6,855 nucleotides of DNA from Rhodoferax sp. (GCA_028292075.1 JAQGNA010000428.1:1-6855), one strand, 5' to 3'. Positions 1 through 6,360 are shown, numbered from the stretch's first letter. Program-made: numbers and translations. The notes: generated from the sequence alone by a model not told the origin.

Positions 1-557
1 TCGCACCACGCCGACAAGGTCCAGACCTTGCCCCAGTAGAAGCATCCGAGCGGACGCACGACCCGGTCGCTGCGCCGCTCCGCCCGGTCGACGTAAGCCA
101 TGCGCAGCTTGTGCCGCGATGCCACCGCCTCGCGCAGCACCTGCAGGCGTTGCTGGTCGGCGGGCGGCAGCCCCACCACCGGCGGCGCGTACAGGGCCAG
201 CGCTTCCGCCGACGCCCGTGCGGATGGCGACAGCACCGACAGCACCTTGCCGAGCGCCGTCTCCACCTCCCGCGCCAGCCCCGCATCGAGCCAGCTTTGC
301 GCCAGCCGTGCGGCGGCCACCAGCGCGTTGGCCTCGCCCTGGCTGAACATGAGGGGCGGCAGCTCGAAACCGCGTCCGAGCCGGTAGCCAACGCCAGCCT
401 CGCCTTCGATGGGCACGCCCTGGTGCTGCAGCTGCGCCACGTCGCGGTACACCGTGCGCTCCGACACCTCCAGCCGCGCGGCCAGAAATGCCGCGGTGGT
501 GAGGCGCCGGCCACGAATCAACTGGACAAGCTGGAAGAGACGGTCGGCGCGGCGCAT
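1..557 (-). CDS. YafY-type HTH/WYL-domain transcriptional regulator (C-terminus cut by window edge)
   Basis: Predicted DNA-binding regulator of the HTH_11 plus WYL (YafY/DeoR-like) family. Only the first 185 residues are visible, against the family's usual 220-330; the C-terminal part lies beyond the left edge. Residues 1-60 form a winged helix-turn-helix, beginning MRRADRLFQLVQLI, with the recognition helix around residues 29-43 (LEVSERTVYRDVAQL) and a wing near 54-64 (AGVGYRLGRGF). The start of the WYL-type domain follows at about residues 135-185, with the family-typical RMAYVDR near 152-158 and RPLGCFYWGKVWTLSAWC at 168-185. WYL domains are known to sense small ligands or nucleic acid, but the ligand here is unknown. 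The ATG at 557 is chosen because the family usually begins at this MRRADRLF-like motif; no convincing ribosome binding site precedes it. The EVE gene ends 54 nt upstream on the same strand, so the two may be co-transcribed. The family call is firm; the regulated genes are unknown. Confidence 0.9.
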   Translation of the reverse strand, partial: MRRADRLFQLVQLIRGRRLTTAAFLAARLEVSERTVYRDVAQLQHQGVPIEGEAGVGYRLGRGFELPPLMFSQGEANALVAAARLAQSWLDAGLAREVETALGKVLSVLSPSARASAEALALYAPPVVGLPPADQQRLQVLREAVASRHKLRMAYVDRAERRSDRVVRPLGCFYWGKVWTLSAWC

Positions 558-611
558 GGGCTGGCATTGTGGCGCACCGGGCAGCGTCCCACGGTACGGC
601 GCCAAGCTGTT

Positions 612-1091
612 TTAGAGCGAGAGCGCGGCCAGCGGCGCCTGCATGGCCTGGGCGATGCGGCGCATGTCGGCCCCGCCCACCTCGAACAGGCCGAAGCGGA
701 ACTTGTAGCCCCAGCGGGCCGGGTCTTCCACGAAGTCGAGTGCGGGCAACAGCGGAGCGATGGCGGCCTCGCACGCGGGCACATAGGCCACGTCGCGTCG
801 GTAGGGCACAAAGCCGCCGCCCATGTCGAAGGCGTACGGCTCGCCTGGCACCACCACGCCGATCGAGACGAAGCTTTGCAGGCGGTCCTTTCCACCCATG
901 GTGGTGGCCGGCGCGTAGTAGGCCACGCGGTCGCCGGGCGACACCCGCTGCAAGGGCCCGCGCTTGCCGTGGCAGACCTGCATGAAGCCGTTCGGCACGG
1001 CGTCGCGGCCTCGGCGGGCATGCTCGGCACTGGCCACGGCAATCCAGTTGCGGACAGGCCTGGCGGAGAGAGTTTGCGGGTGTGCGGTCAT
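612..1091 (-). CDS. EVE domain-containing protein (UPF0310, PUA-like fold)
   Basis: A 159-residue protein that is almost entirely one EVE domain, a PUA/YTH-related fold. Members of this superfamily are thought to recognise modified bases in DNA or RNA; the function of this stand-alone UPF0310 branch is not established. Landmarks are [11 protein letters not shown] (residues 14-24), GFMQVCHGK (35-43), [11 protein letters not shown] (51-61), the [14 protein letters not shown] stretch (65-78) and the [14 protein letters not shown] segment (88-101), all typical of UPF0310. Length is close to the usual 140-160 residues. The ATG at 1091 is supported by an AGGAG Shine-Dalgarno 8 nt upstream. The gene follows glcF on the same strand after 76 nt that contain a strong hairpin, so it is probably in a different unit from the glc genes and may pair with the downstream WYL regulator. 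It has no signal peptide or membrane segment and is presumably cytoplasmic. Confidence 0.9.
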   Translation of the reverse strand: MTAHPQTLSARPVRNWIAVASAEHARRGRDAVPNGFMQVCHGKRGPLQRVSPGDRVAYYAPATTMGGKDRLQSFVSIGVVVPGEPYAFDMGGGFVPYRRDVAYVPACEAAIAPLLPALDFVEDPARWGYKFRFGLFEVGGADMRRIAQAMQAPLAALSL

Positions 1092-1099
1092 GGCGTCGG

Positions 1100-1104
1100 C
1101 TCCT
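1100..1104 (-). promoter_or_regulatory. Shine-Dalgarno for the EVE gene
   Basis: AGGAG on the minus strand, 8 nt before the ATG at 1091. It fixes the EVE start. Most other starts in the window, glcF and glcE among them, lack a comparable motif. Confidence 0.7.
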
Positions 1105-1131
1105 GAATGAAGAAGCCGCCATGCTGCGCCA

Positions 1132-1161
1132 GGGCTGCTGACAGCGTGGTGTCAGCAGCCC
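1132..1161 (-). terminator. Perfect 12-bp hairpin after glcF (terminator-like, no U-tract)
   Basis: The arms GGGCTGCTGACA (1132-1143) and TGTCAGCAGCCC (1150-1161) are perfect reverse complements around a 6-nt loop. The hairpin begins 6 nt past the glcF stop, where a 3'-end structure is expected. On the minus strand it is followed by a single T and then GC-rich sequence, so it does not match a classical intrinsic terminator. It could be a weak or factor-assisted terminator, a block to 3' exonucleases that stabilises the glc mRNA, or a protein-binding palindrome upstream of the EVE gene. The inverted repeat is certain; its role is inferred. Confidence 0.6.
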
Positions 1162-1167
1162 ATGACT

Positions 1168-2418
1168 TCAGGCCGGGCCTGTGGAAAGCGCCTCGTCGAC
1201 CACCTCGACCCAGTGCCGCACCGGCGTGTCCGTGCCACTTTGCAGATGCGTGATGCAGCCGATGTTGGCGCTGACGATGGTCTCGGGCGGCGCATCGCCG
1301 AAGGCCTGCGCCAGGTGGCCGAGCTTGCGGTCGCGCAGCTGCCCGGCGATGTCGGGATGCAGCACCGAATAGGTGCCGGCCGAACCGCAGCACAGGTGCG
1401 ACTCGTTCAGGGCCACGCGCACGTCGAAGCCGAGCGCGCGCATGCCGCTCTCGACGCCGCCACGCAACTGCTGGCCATGCTGCAGCGTGCAGGGTGGATG
1501 GAAGGCGAGACGGGTGGAGGCAGGCGCACGGCCTTTCAATCTGGCCGTCAGTGCGGGCACGAGATCAGGCAGCAGCTCGCTCAGATCGCGCGTGAGCGCG
1601 CTGATGCGGCGGGCTTTCTCGGCATAGGCCGGATCGTCCGCCAGCAGATGGCCGTATTCCTTGACCGTGACGCCGCAGCCCGAAGCGTTCATGACGATGG
1701 CCTCCACCGTGTCGACATGCGGCCACCAGGCGTCGATGTTGGCGCGCATCTGCGCCTTGCCGCCCTCCTGGTCGTTCAGGTGGAACCGCACGGCGCCGCA
1801 GCAGCCAGCCTTGGCGGCCAACACGGTCTGGATGCCTGCCGCATCGAGCACGCGGGCGGTGGCGGCGTTGATGTTGGGCATCATCGCCGGCTGCACGCAG
1901 CCTTCGAGCATCAGCACCTTGCGGTCATGCGCCGTGCGGGGCCAGGCACCGGCCACCTGGCGCGCCGGCACCTTGCCCTGGAGCTTGGCTGGCAGCACGC
2001 CGCGCACAGCCTGGCCGAGCTTCATTGCCGGCGCGAACAGAGGCGAAGGCAGCCCTTCCTTCAGCGCCCAGCGCAATGCGCGTTCGCCGGCCGGGCGTGG
2101 CACCTTGGCGTCGACGATCTTGCGGCCGATGTCGACCAGATGGCCGTAGTCCACGCCACTCGGGCAGGTGCTTTCGCAGTTGCGGCAGGTGAGGCAGCGG
2201 TCGAGGTGCAACTGCGTGCTGCGCGTAGGCTCGGCGCCCTCGAGCACCTGCTTCATCAGGTAGATGCGGCCACGGGGTCCGTCGAGTTCGTCCCCCAGCA
2301 GCTGGTAGGTGGGGCAGGTGGCGGTGCAGAAGCCGCAGAGCACGCATTTGCGCAGAATGGCCTCGGCGGCCTTGCCGTCGGGCGTGTTCTCGAATTCGGG
2401 GGCGAGCTTGGTTTGCAT
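1168..2418 (-). CDS. glcF: Glycolate oxidase iron-sulfur subunit GlcF
   Basis: Electron-transfer subunit of the glycolate oxidase complex (GlcDEF), which oxidises glycolate to glyoxylate and passes electrons towards the respiratory chain at the inner membrane. The 416 residues compare with about 407 in E. coli. Two ferredoxin-type [4Fe-4S] motifs are intact: C25-x2-C28-x2-C31-x3-C35 (CVLCGFCTATCP) and C75-x2-C78-x2-C81-x3-C85 (CLTCRNCESTCP). Two CCG-type domains follow, with C206/C207 in AGCCGAVRFH and C343/C344 in HLCCGSAGTYS; further conserved cysteines lie at 248 (NASGCGV), 310 (HPPC) and 388 (NIGC). The ATG at 2418 is chosen because family homology begins near MQTKLAPEF. The open frame continues far upstream, but that part overlaps the DUF1275 gene in another frame. 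No clear Shine-Dalgarno is seen, and the DUF1275 stop lies only 14 nt upstream, so translation may depend on coupling. Related (S)-2-hydroxyacid or lactate oxidases share this subunit type, but pairing with GlcE makes glycolate the best call. Confidence 0.95.
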   Translation of the reverse strand: MQTKLAPEFENTPDGKAAEAILRKCVLCGFCTATCPTYQLLGDELDGPRGRIYLMKQVLEGAEPTRSTQLHLDRCLTCRNCESTCPSGVDYGHLVDIGRKIVDAKVPRPAGERALRWALKEGLPSPLFAPAMKLGQAVRGVLPAKLQGKVPARQVAGAWPRTAHDRKVLMLEGCVQPAMMPNINAATARVLDAAGIQTVLAAKAGCCGAVRFHLNDQEGGKAQMRANIDAWWPHVDTVEAIVMNASGCGVTVKEYGHLLADDPAYAEKARRISALTRDLSELLPDLVPALTARLKGRAPASTRLAFHPPCTLQHGQQLRGGVESGMRALGFDVRVALNESHLCCGSAGTYSVLHPDIAGQLRDRKLGHLAQAFGDAPPETIVSANIGCITHLQSGTDTPVRHWVEVVDEALSTGPA

Positions 2419-2432
2419 GGGGGTTGGGTGGA

Positions 2433-3245
2433 TCAGGCCGACGGGGGCAGCGGCTTGCCACCGCGGCGAAACAGGGCCCACAACGCCGCGAGCCGGCCCC
2501 GCAGGTACAGCGAGCGCCGCAGGTCGTGGCGCACCGTCGGCATCGACAGGGCCAGCAAGAGCGCCGCCAGCGGCACGACCCAGAGGAAGCCCACATGTTT
2601 GAAGCCGGCCGCGCCGAACAGCCCGCCGGCGACGAACATGCCGATCAGGCCGCCGTGCAGCGACATGCGGGCGCGGTTCGAGCGCACCTGCGCTTGGGGC
2701 GGCGTGCCGGTGCGGTTCCAGTACATCAGCTTGCCGATCTCGATGCCGAGGTCGGTGAGGTTGCCGGTCATGTGGGTGGTACGCACGCGGCCGGCCGACA
2801 CCTTCGTGCCCACCGCGTTCTGCAGTCCCATGATGAAGGACAGCAGCAGCACGGTCAGCGGCACGGCGAAGGGCGTGTCCCAGGTCAGGGTGATCGCGCC
2901 CATCAACCCGAAAGGCAGCAGCAGCGCCGATTCGAGCAGCAACGGCAAGGCGTAGGCGCTGCGCAGGCGGTGCAGCCGGGCCCAGTTGACGATCAGCGCC
3001 GTGCTGGCCGCGCCGGCGGTAAAGGCCAGCAACGCGCCGAGCGCGCCGAGCAGCAAGGCGCCGTTGCCGAGCACCAGGCTGTCCGCCACCTGCGAGGCAA
3101 AGCCGGACATGTGCGAGGTGTACATGTTCACCACCAGCAGCCCGCCGGCGTTGATGGCGCCGGCGTTGAAGGCCAGCACCAGGCCGAGCAGGCGCGTGGT
3201 CGATGCGCTGCGATGGCGGTCGGCGACATGGAGCAGGCGGCGCAT
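2433..3245 (-). CDS. DUF1275/YoaK-family membrane protein inside the glc operon
   Basis: A 270-residue inner-membrane protein of the DUF1275 (YoaK) family, whose function is unknown. Hydrophobic segments suggest about six membrane helices, near residues 17-39, 58-86, 98-118, 126-143, 195-213 and 217-236. The family signature occurs as an internal two-fold repeat: NAGAINAGG (27-35) with TSHMSG (43-48), and LQNAVG (141-146) with TTHMTGNLTDLG (156-167). A positively charged tail (about 239-264) probably faces the cytoplasm. The gene starts 9 nt after the glcE stop and ends 14 nt before the glcF start, so it is almost certainly co-transcribed and sits between two subunits of one enzyme. That suggests, without proving, a link to glycolate metabolism such as transport of glycolate or glyoxylate, or membrane association of the complex. 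The ATG at 3245 is the only reasonable start; no strong ribosome binding site is visible. Confidence 0.9.
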   Translation of the reverse strand: MRRLLHVADRHRSASTTRLLGLVLAFNAGAINAGGLLVVNMYTSHMSGFASQVADSLVLGNGALLLGALGALLAFTAGAASTALIVNWARLHRLRSAYALPLLLESALLLPFGLMGAITLTWDTPFAVPLTVLLLSFIMGLQNAVGTKVSAGRVRTTHMTGNLTDLGIEIGKLMYWNRTGTPPQAQVRSNRARMSLHGGLIGMFVAGGLFGAAGFKHVGFLWVVPLAALLLALSMPTVRHDLRRSLYLRGRLAALWALFRRGGKPLPPSA

Positions 3246-3254
3246 GGCGTGCGG

Positions 3255-4400
3255 TCAGAACCCGGCGTAGAAGCGGCCGATGTTGAAGATCGCGGCCGGA
3301 TCGAACTCCTGCTTCAGTGCGCGGTGGATGCGGTCGAGCGGCGGCTTGAGCGCGTCGAAGCAGGCGCGGTCGCCCTGGTCCTTGGCGCCATCCTGCAGCA
3401 GGGGGGTTGACCTGAACAGCGTGGCGCTGCCGCCCACCGTTTGTGCCGCGGCCCGCACGACGGCAGCCTGGCCGGGCTCGGCTGTCACCCAGCGTTGACC
3501 GCCGTGCCATTCGACCAGGGGCGCCATCGGAAGGTCGAGCACCGGCGCGGTTTGCGGAACGGAAAGCCGCCACAGGTCGCGCCCCGCCTCGGCAATGCCG
3601 GCGAACCAAGGCATCTGTTGGTGGCGCAATGCGGTCCAGGCGAAGCCGCTTGCACGGTCGAGCGCCGCGGGATCATGCAATGCGCCGCCCATGCGCTTGC
3701 AGGCGGCTTCTACCGCCGCGACGGCACCGCGCAGGCGAACGAAGAGCACGCCACGGCCAGGCGACTCTTCCATCCAGCAACTGGCGTTCAGCGGCAGTGG
3801 CTGGCCGCCCCAGGCATGGAGCCGCCCCAGAGCCTCGGCCTGGCCGCAGTCGTACCGCAAGGTGGCCTCGGCCGGTGGCATGGGCAGCACCTTGAGGCTC
3901 ACTTCGGTGATCAGCCCCAGCGTGCCGAGCGAGCCGGCCATGAGGCGCGACACGTCGTAGCCCGCCACGTTCTTCATGACCGTGCCGCCGAAATGCAGCA
4001 CCTCCGCGCGCCCATTGATGAGCGTGACGCCGAGCATGAAATCGCGAACCGCGCCGGCGTTGGCCCGGCCCGGCCCGCTGAGGCCAGCCGCCACCATGCC
4101 GCCCACGGTGCCCCCGACGCCGTCCTGGATTCCGAAGTGCGGAGGCTCGAACGGCAGGCACTGCCCCTGCTCGGCGAGCGTGGCCTCCAGGTCGGCCAGC
4201 GGCGTGCCGGCCAGCGCCGTAATCACCAGTTCGCTGGGCTCGTAACTGGTGATGCCCGCCAGCCCCCGCGTGTCGATCACTTCGCCGTGAAGCGCCTGGC
4301 CGTAGAAGTCTTTCGTGCCACCCCCTCGGATGCGCAGCGGCGTACCGGCGTTGGCGGCGGCGCGGATGCGCTCGGTCAGGCTGTGCAGGGCGGTCTCCAT
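3255..4400 (-). CDS. glcE: Glycolate oxidase FAD-binding subunit GlcE
   Basis: FAD-binding (PCMH-type) subunit of glycolate oxidase, required with GlcD and GlcF for conversion of glycolate to glyoxylate. The 381 residues compare with about 350 in E. coli. The FAD-binding domain covers roughly residues 20-175: RIRGGGTKDFYG (23-34), YEPSELVITALAGTPL (53-68), LPFEPPHFGI (82-91), the glycine-rich GGTVGGMVAAGLSGPGR (96-112) and a GGTVMKNVAGYDVSR stretch (138-152) continuing to LGTLGLITEVSLK. The C-terminal LKQEFDPAAIFNIGRF (362-377) is the usual end motif of this oxidase family. The ATG at 4400 (METALHS) is chosen because homology starts there; the frame stays open to 4784 but that part overlaps the SMP-30 gene. 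No strong Shine-Dalgarno is seen. The gene leads the glcE-DUF1275-glcF cluster. In E. coli glcD precedes glcE; here the preceding gene is the SMP-30 lactonase, so GlcD must come from elsewhere. Confidence 0.95.
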   Translation of the reverse strand: METALHSLTERIRAAANAGTPLRIRGGGTKDFYGQALHGEVIDTRGLAGITSYEPSELVITALAGTPLADLEATLAEQGQCLPFEPPHFGIQDGVGGTVGGMVAAGLSGPGRANAGAVRDFMLGVTLINGRAEVLHFGGTVMKNVAGYDVSRLMAGSLGTLGLITEVSLKVLPMPPAEATLRYDCGQAEALGRLHAWGGQPLPLNASCWMEESPGRGVLFVRLRGAVAAVEAACKRMGGALHDPAALDRASGFAWTALRHQQMPWFAGIAEAGRDLWRLSVPQTAPVLDLPMAPLVEWHGGQRWVTAEPGQAAVVRAAAQTVGGSATLFRSTPLLQDGAKDQGDRACFDALKPPLDRIHRALKQEFDPAAIFNIGRFYAGF

Positions 4401-4408
4401 TCGGCCAT

Positions 4409-4425
4409 GGTAACGGCTCGGTAAC
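4409..4425. repeat. Short direct repeat GGTAAC x2 just upstream of glcE
   Basis: GGTAAC occurs at 4409-4414 and again at 4420-4425, an 11-bp period or about one helical turn, 9 to 25 nt before the glcE start codon. Each copy is flanked by a CCATGG palindrome (4405-4410 and 4428-4433). Helically phased repeats at a 5' end can be operator half-sites, but the motif is short and chance is a real alternative. Confidence 0.3.
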
Positions 4426-4445
4426 CGCCATGGTGTGCCGCGCAG

Positions 4446-4474
4446 CTTGAATTTTTTGCAGGCCGGGCGTGCAA
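4446..4474 (-). promoter_or_regulatory. Weak candidate promoter for glcE in an AT-rich gap
   Basis: The 85-nt gap between the SMP-30 stop and glcE contains the only distinctly AT-rich patch nearby (about 4450-4479). On the minus strand it offers TTGCAC (4469-4474) as a fair -35 box, a 17-nt spacer, and TTCAAG (4446-4451) as a poor -10 box matching 3 of 6 positions. It would start transcription near 4439 and give a leader of about 40 nt. The context, a new functional unit after a gap, argues for a promoter more than the boxes do. The same patch has a 5-bp inverted repeat, TTGCA/TGCAA (4456-4460 and 4470-4474). Confidence 0.25.
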
Positions 4475-4485
4475 TTTTTGAGGCG

Positions 4486-5421
4486 TCAGTCCTGGAAGAA
4501 GTTGACGGGCAGGCCCGGCACGTCGACCTCCATGGCGAACACGCAGCCCGATGCCGGCATGGCGGCCAGCTCTGCCGCAGGCCGGTTGTGGCGGGCGGTG
4601 GTGAGAAACAGGGTGCGCAGGTCCGGCCCGCCGAAGCAAGGCATGGTGGGGCACTGGGCGGGGGTTGCGATCTCGGCCAGAAAGCTGCCATCGGGCGCAA
4701 ACTTGCAGAGCCTGCGCCCTTCGAACATGGCCGAGTAGTAGTTGCCTTGGGCGTCGACCGCCGCACCGTCGGGCCGGCCGCCATAGCTGGCGGGCCTGGG
4801 TTTGCCGGACAGGTCGGGCTGCCAGCCGGCCGGCTTGGGCGCGAACTGCTGGAACACGCGGTGCCGGGTCAGCGCATTGGCGTCGGCCGCCCAGTCCCAG
4901 GCGTGGATGATGTGGTGCGGTGTGTCCGACCAGTACACCGTGTCACCGGTGGGTGACCAGGCCAGGCCATTCGCGGTGATGGCATCACCGGCCTGCAGCT
5001 TGACTTCCGGCACGCGTCCGCCGCGACAGTCGATCGAATACAACTTGGCCTCGTTGGCGGTGCGTGGTTCGAAGATGGTTCCGGCCCACAGGCGGCCCAG
5101 CGGGTCGCACTTGCCGTCGTTGAAGCGGGTGGTGGCTGGATCGTGCTCGAAGCGCACCACCAGTGTGAGCGCCCCGCCCCATTCCCGCGCACGGTACACG
5201 CCGTCGCGCATCGCCACCACCAGGCCACCGCTGGCGGCGGGCGCAATGCAGCCGGGCTCTTGCGGCACCGGCCAGCGGTCCACCACGCCGCTGCCGGGTA
5301 CGGTGCGCAAGATCATCTTGCCGGGCAGGTCGACCCAGTACAGGCGCTGTTCCAGCGGATGCCAGAACGGCGATTCGCCAAGTTCGTTGGGCTCGGCCAC
5401 CACGGTGTACCAAGTGCTCAT
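4486..5421 (-). CDS. SMP-30/gluconolactonase-family sugar lactonase
   Basis: A 311-residue six-bladed beta-propeller of the SMP-30/gluconolactonase/LRE family; members hydrolyse sugar lactones to aldonic acids using a divalent metal. The metal ligands known from human SMP30 (Glu18, Asn154, Asp204) have matches: E16 in LGESPFW, N151 in ANGLAWSPTG and D218 in GRPDGAAVD. Substrate-site residues Arg101 and Asn103 match R99 and N101 in RFNDGKCDPLGRLWAGT (99-115). Other family landmarks are YWSDT (163-167) and CPTMPCFGGPDLRTLFLTTA (257-276). The stretch from N151 to D218 is about 17 residues longer than in the human enzyme, with a Pro/Gly-rich insert around 193-215. No signal peptide is seen, so it is probably cytoplasmic. 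The start at 5421 is fixed by a GGAGG Shine-Dalgarno 7 nt upstream and by the ATGA overlap with the aldose 1-epimerase stop. The substrate cannot be read from sequence; a hexono- or pentonolactone is likely given the epimerase partner. Confidence 0.93.
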   Translation of the reverse strand: MSTWYTVVAEPNELGESPFWHPLEQRLYWVDLPGKMILRTVPGSGVVDRWPVPQEPGCIAPAASGGLVVAMRDGVYRAREWGGALTLVVRFEHDPATTRFNDGKCDPLGRLWAGTIFEPRTANEAKLYSIDCRGGRVPEVKLQAGDAITANGLAWSPTGDTVYWSDTPHHIIHAWDWAADANALTRHRVFQQFAPKPAGWQPDLSGKPRPASYGGRPDGAAVDAQGNYYSAMFEGRRLCKFAPDGSFLAEIATPAQCPTMPCFGGPDLRTLFLTTARHNRPAAELAAMPASGCVFAMEVDVPGLPVNFFQD

Positions 5422-6284
5422 GACCTGGCCTCCACCTGGATGCTCATCGTGGCCGTTTTGGTTTCGCCGGGTTGCAGCACCGTCACCCCCAGGGCGGCGG
5501 CGTTATAGCGGCCGGCGGCCATGAGGTTCAGCGCGTTGTTGACGTGGCTCACCGGCTCGATGGCCACGAAGTTCTTGCTGGCGTTGGTGAACACCACCAG
5601 GTGGTCGAGGTTGGAAGTGATGCGGGTCTGCAGCAGTTCGTCGCGCAGCAGCACATCGCCGGTCCAGCCGTCGAAGCAGTGGTCCACATCGAGCGCGTCG
5701 CAATCGCTGTCGATACCGAGGTTCGGCAACCGCTGGCTCGGCAGCATCTCGGCGCCGTTTTCCCACCGGCCCTGGGCCGTGAAGGTGATGTGACTTTGAC
5801 GCCGGCGCGTGAAGTACGGATGCCAGCCCAGCCCGATGGGCGCTTCGGTCCTGGACTGGTTGGTCGCGCTGAGCGTGATCTCGAGCGTGTTCCCGGTGAC
5901 GCGCAGGCTCTGCGAGGTGTCGAAAGCGAACGGCCATGCCGCGTCGGGCTGGTGCTCGAAGGCGATCAGCGCGGAGGTGGCGTCCGATTCGAGCACCTCC
6001 CAGGCGCGCTGCCAGCCGTGGCCGTGGATGGCGTGCGGCTCGGGCGCGTTGTTCTGCACGAGCGGATGGCTGGTGCCCTGCCACAACAGGTGGGCATGGG
6101 CAATGCGGTTGGAAAAAGGCACCATTGCATAGCTGCCGCCCAGGCGGGCGGTCGCCACCGTGTGCGCCGGCGCCGAGCGCAGCACGGGCACGTCGCCCAG
6201 CCACAGGCCGGTGATGCAGCCCCCGAGCTCGGGACGGATTTCACAACGCAGGGCGCCGCTTTGCAGGACAAGAGAAGAGGGCAT
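5418..6284 (-). CDS. Aldose 1-epimerase family protein (YphB-like)
   Basis: A mutarotase-like protein of the galactose mutarotase superfamily, predicted to interconvert alpha and beta anomers of an aldose. The 288 residues match E. coli YphB (about 290) better than GalM (about 346). Visible active-site landmarks are MVPFSNRIA (54-62), HAIHGHGW (84-91, candidate first catalytic His), GLGWHPYF (151-158, H155 as second His), VDHCFDGW (200-207, sugar-binding Asp) and IEPVSHVNNA (242-251, E243 as candidate catalytic base). The ATG at 6284 (MPSSLVLQSG) is preferred; an in-frame ATG at 6323 would add 13 residues atypical of the family. The stop TGA overlaps the SMP-30 ATG as ATGA, so the two are translated from one message. 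No membrane or export signal is visible. The pair fits supply of the right anomer to a sugar dehydrogenase and opening of the resulting lactone. The sugar is unknown. Confidence 0.92.
   Translation of the reverse strand: MPSSLVLQSGALRCEIRPELGGCITGLWLGDVPVLRSAPAHTVATARLGGSYAMVPFSNRIAHAHLLWQGTSHPLVQNNAPEPHAIHGHGWQRAWEVLESDATSALIAFEHQPDAAWPFAFDTSQSLRVTGNTLEITLSATNQSRTEAPIGLGWHPYFTRRRQSHITFTAQGRWENGAEMLPSQRLPNLGIDSDCDALDVDHCFDGWTGDVLLRDELLQTRITSNLDHLVVFTNASKNFVAIEPVSHVNNALNLMAAGRYNAAALGVTVLQPGETKTATMSIQVEARS
5429..5433 (-). promoter_or_regulatory. Shine-Dalgarno for the SMP-30 gene
   Basis: GGAGG on the minus strand, 7 nt before the ATG at 5421 and inside the end of the aldose 1-epimerase gene. 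It confirms the start and suggests that the lactonase is translated both independently and by coupling. Confidence 0.7.
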
Positions 6285-6360
6285 GAAGGGACTTTGTCTC
6301 TGGTGGATCGGTGGTCGCGCCATTGTGCGCCGCCCCAAATTTCCATTGCCGGCGGACCAT

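Noticed and set aside
111..1106. 331-codon plus-strand frame spanning the WYL and EVE genes
   Set aside because: Antisense shadow across two genes with clear family motifs on the minus strand; its translation shows no domain.
1162..2955. 597-codon open frame on the plus strand opposite glcF and DUF1275
   Set aside because: It lies antisense to two well-recognised genes, has a low-complexity His/Arg/Ala/Gly-rich translation and no recognisable domain. Long antisense frames are expected opposite GC-rich genes with strong third-position bias.
1168..3609. Possible fusion or long N-terminal extension of GlcF (frame open for 813 codons)
   Set aside because: Residues before the ATG at 2418 are read from the DUF1275 and glcE genes in the wrong frame and look like shadow sequence; from 2418 the protein has normal GlcF length.
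2424..4424. Plus-strand frames of about 330 codons each at 2424-3410 and 3441-4424
   Set aside because: Both are opposite DUF1275 and glcE and have biased, motif-free translations.
4456..4474. Terminator after the SMP-30 gene formed by TTGCA/TGCAA
   Set aside because: The stem is only 5 bp with a 9-nt loop, and no T-run follows on the minus strand.
3255..4784. N-terminally extended GlcE starting at 4784
   Set aside because: The extension would overlap the end of the SMP-30 gene in another frame and has no homology-like motifs; the start at 4400 gives a normal FAD-domain N-terminus.
6312..6350. Promoter for the aldose 1-epimerase using a CACAAT -10-like box (6322-6327)
   Set aside because: No acceptable -35 box is found at 16-18 nt; the hexamer alone is too weak.
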